This document shows positions 6,476 to 7,707 of a stretch of 7,707 bases of DNA, in pieces; within the stretch, counting starts at the first letter, position 1; every line of letters begins with the position of its first letter. The translations under genes and the position numbers were made by a program. The DNA comes from an uncultured Lachnospiraceae bacterium (GTDB lineage Bacteria; Bacillota; Clostridia; Lachnospirales; Lachnospiraceae). The stretch spans positions 1-7,707 of the forward strand of contig CAMOVS010000049.1 in NCBI GenBank assembly GCA_946627575.1, in the 5' to 3' direction. A model generated the notes under the pieces. That model was not told where the DNA came from. It did not search any database and saw only the letters and a list, made by a program, of their open reading frames with translations.

Positions 6476-7477
6476 ATGATGAAGAAAGAAGAATTACAGT
6501 TGGTAACAGAGTGGGATAAGACTTTTGAGCAGAGTGACAAGGTAAATCACAGCAAGGTGACTTTTGTGAATCGATACGGGATCACCCTTGCTGCGGATAT
6601 GTATGTACCAAAGAATGGGGAAGGCAAGCTTCCAGCCATTGCCGTTTCCGGACCCTTCGGAGCAGTGAAGGAACAGTGCTCCGGACTCTATGCACAGACA
6701 ATGGCTGAGCGAGGGTATCTCACACTCGCATTTGACCCCTCCTTTACCGGAGAAAGCGGCGGCAATGTAAGATATATGGCATCCCCGGATATCAATACAG
6801 AAGATTTTATGGCAGCAGTGGATTTTCTTTCAATGCAGTCACAGGTTGACCCGGATCGTATCGGTATCATCGGAATCTGCGGATGGGGCGGTATGGCTAT
6901 CAATACGGCAGCTCTTGATACAAGGATCAAGGCGACTGTAGCGTCGACCATGTATGATATGACCCGTGTAAATGCCAATGGATACTTTGATAGTGAAGAT
7001 AGTGAAGATGCACGATATGAGAAGAAGAAAGCCATGTGTGCACAGCGCCTGGCGGACTTAAGAGATGGCGACTACCAGCGTGCAGGCGGTGTAATCCATC
7101 CCCTTCCGGAGGACGCGCCATTCTTTGTTAAGGACTACCACGATTACTATAAGACTGAAAGGGGATACCATGCAAGATCGCTGAATTCCAATGAAGGCTG
7201 GAATGTGATCGGATGCCAGTCCTTCATGAACCAGCCAATCCTGAAGTACAGCAATGAGATTAGAAGTGCAGTTCTTCTGATTCACGGTGAGAAGGCTCAT
7301 TCCTGTTACTTCAGCAAAGACGCTTATGCTGCCATGATCAAGGACAGCAAATATGCGGACAACAAAGAGCTGATGATCATACCTGATGCGGTGCATACTG
7401 ATCTGTATGATGGCGGTGGAAAGGATGCGATCCCCTTTGACAAGCTGCAAGACTTTTTCTCAGCGTATCTGAAATAA
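6476..7477 (+). CDS. Alpha/beta hydrolase (YcjY/dienelactone hydrolase-like) with GICGWGG elbow
   Basis: 333 residues, cytoplasmic, complete alpha/beta hydrolase fold. An N-terminal strand pair (VTFVNRYGITLAADMYVP) leads to the oxyanion region (AIAVSGPFGAVKEQ), then GYLTLAFDPSFTGESGG, the RIGIIGICGWGGMA nucleophile elbow (G133, C135, W137), a helical lid with many Asp/Tyr residues (about 155-250), HGEKAHS (H270-S276) carrying a candidate acid E272, and the catalytic His candidate H307 in VHTDLYD. Relatives usually show GxCxSGG or GxSxG here. Trp replaces the Ser position, leaving Cys135 as the likely nucleophile, as in dienelactone hydrolase. The substrate is unknown. The start is the first of two adjacent ATGs because GGGAGG (6461-6466) is 9 bases away. 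It is the second gene of the unit and ends before a strong terminator. Confidence 0.9.
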   Translation: MMKKEELQLVTEWDKTFEQSDKVNHSKVTFVNRYGITLAADMYVPKNGEGKLPAIAVSGPFGAVKEQCSGLYAQTMAERGYLTLAFDPSFTGESGGNVRYMASPDINTEDFMAAVDFLSMQSQVDPDRIGIIGICGWGGMAINTAALDTRIKATVASTMYDMTRVNANGYFDSEDSEDARYEKKKAMCAQRLADLRDGDYQRAGGVIHPLPEDAPFFVKDYHDYYKTERGYHARSLNSNEGWNVIGCQSFMNQPILKYSNEIRSAVLLIHGEKAHSCYFSKDAYAAMIKDSKYADNKELMIIPDAVHTDLYDGGGKDAIPFDKLQDFFSAYLK

Positions 7478-7530
7478 AAATACAAGTGACATCTTCAGCA
7501 GAATAAGATTGACATTATTGTAGAAGATTT

Positions 7531-7563
7531 GAAAAGAGTCGAGAAAATCGGCTCTTTTCTTTT
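7531..7563 (+). terminator. Intrinsic terminator after the hydrolase gene
   Basis: A 12-bp stem (7531-7542 pairing with 7548-7559, one U-G wobble) with a GAAAA loop is followed by TTTT (7560-7563). It lies 53 bases after the hydrolase stop and closes the small-protein/hydrolase unit. The stem is A/T-rich at its base but long, and the A-run on the left arm could give some function in the opposite direction. Confidence 0.8.
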
Positions 7564-7589
7564 GTCCAAAATCAGGGTGCAAAGCCGAA

Positions 7590-7707
7590 GTCTATAGAGG
7601 AACAGGGCAGATTGACACCATGAACTATATCCAGCGCTTAAAACGCTACGGATTTTCCCTTGAGGAAATCCAGCAGATCATCACCCTTTCGGATGAAAAG
7701 GAGATCT
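7590..7707 (+). pseudogene. MerR-family regulator fragment lacking the DNA-binding helix-turn-helix (runs off the window)
   Basis: The frame reads VYRGTGQIDTMNYIQRLKRY then GFSLEEIQQIITLSDEKEI, which matches the part of MerR-family proteins just after the helix-turn-helix (Y...DIDTLxxIxxLKxxGFSLEEI). The normal first 35-40 residues are absent: the frame is closed by TGA at 7530-7532, the bases between form the hydrolase terminator, and no other frame holds an HTH. The only in-frame ATG (7620) would start past the HTH and has no well-placed ribosome site (AGAGGA is 18 bases away). It is therefore most likely a 5'-deleted remnant. A leaderless or regulatory short form cannot be excluded because the 3' end is outside the window. 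Confidence 0.6.

Noticed and set aside
7509..7514. Perfect TTGACA -35 hexamer before the MerR fragment
   Set aside because: No acceptable -10 lies 16-18 bases downstream, and any transcript would meet the intrinsic terminator at 7531-7563 at once.
7506..7617. AGATTGACA occurs at 7506-7514 and 7609-7617, possibly a duplicated MerR piece
   Set aside because: Only nine bases are shared, and the translated surroundings after the first copy do not convincingly match the MerR segment, so chance is sufficient.
1..7707. CRISPR arrays, tRNA/rRNA genes, insertion sequences, riboswitches
   Set aside because: I saw no regularly spaced repeats, no tRNA-like cloverleaf, no transposase motifs and no recognisable riboswitch core on either strand.

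Overview
The window looks like a piece of a Clostridia genome, most likely Lachnospiraceae or a near relative. The evidence is moderate GC, strong AAGGAG-type ribosome sites, a secreted CotH-type protein with Lachnospiraceae-style Ig-like/FN3 repeats, a DUF6765-like protein, and a small Cys-rich protein paired with an alpha/beta hydrolase. The taxonomic call is inference from protein style, not a database match.

Left third (1-2473, + strand): the 3' part of a large CotH-kinase-family surface protein. Its start lies left of the window. It converges, with only 3 bases between stop codons, on a three-gene minus-strand cluster (4758 to 2477). In transcription order that cluster encodes a four-helix membrane protein of unknown function, a 390-residue DUF6765-like protein with His/Asp motifs, and a six-helix HdeD/DUF308-like membrane protein. 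Close spacing, and a Shine-Dalgarno for the last gene placed inside the end of the gene before it, support one operon.

Middle (4759-5203): 445 bases with no intact gene. It holds a weak candidate promoter for the minus operon and a gene remnant. The remnant reads as a short internal piece of a Sir2-family NAD-dependent deacetylase, joined in frame to a second piece I do not recognise.

Right third: a divergent regulator/target arrangement. A LysR-family regulator (6088 to 5204, minus) faces a two-gene plus-strand unit. That unit is a 75-residue Cys-rich helical protein (6227-6454) followed 21 bases later by an alpha/beta hydrolase (6476-7477), and it ends in a good intrinsic terminator (7531-7563). 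The 138-base divergent spacer carries a near-consensus sigma-A promoter toward lysR, a weaker promoter toward the hydrolase unit, and an 11-bp direct repeat at a 23-bp period embedded in palindromes. The repeat is placed where a LysR activator would bind. The working model is that the LysR protein senses an unknown small molecule, activates the small-protein/hydrolase unit and represses itself. The hydrolase is odd because its nucleophile elbow reads GICGWGG, with no serine.

Right edge (7590-7707): a piece of a MerR-family regulator in which the N-terminal DNA-binding helix-turn-helix is absent from the sequence. It is probably a remnant. The 75-residue protein resembles the C-terminal coiled-coil part of MerR-type regulators, so a MerR relative beside this unit may not be accidental.
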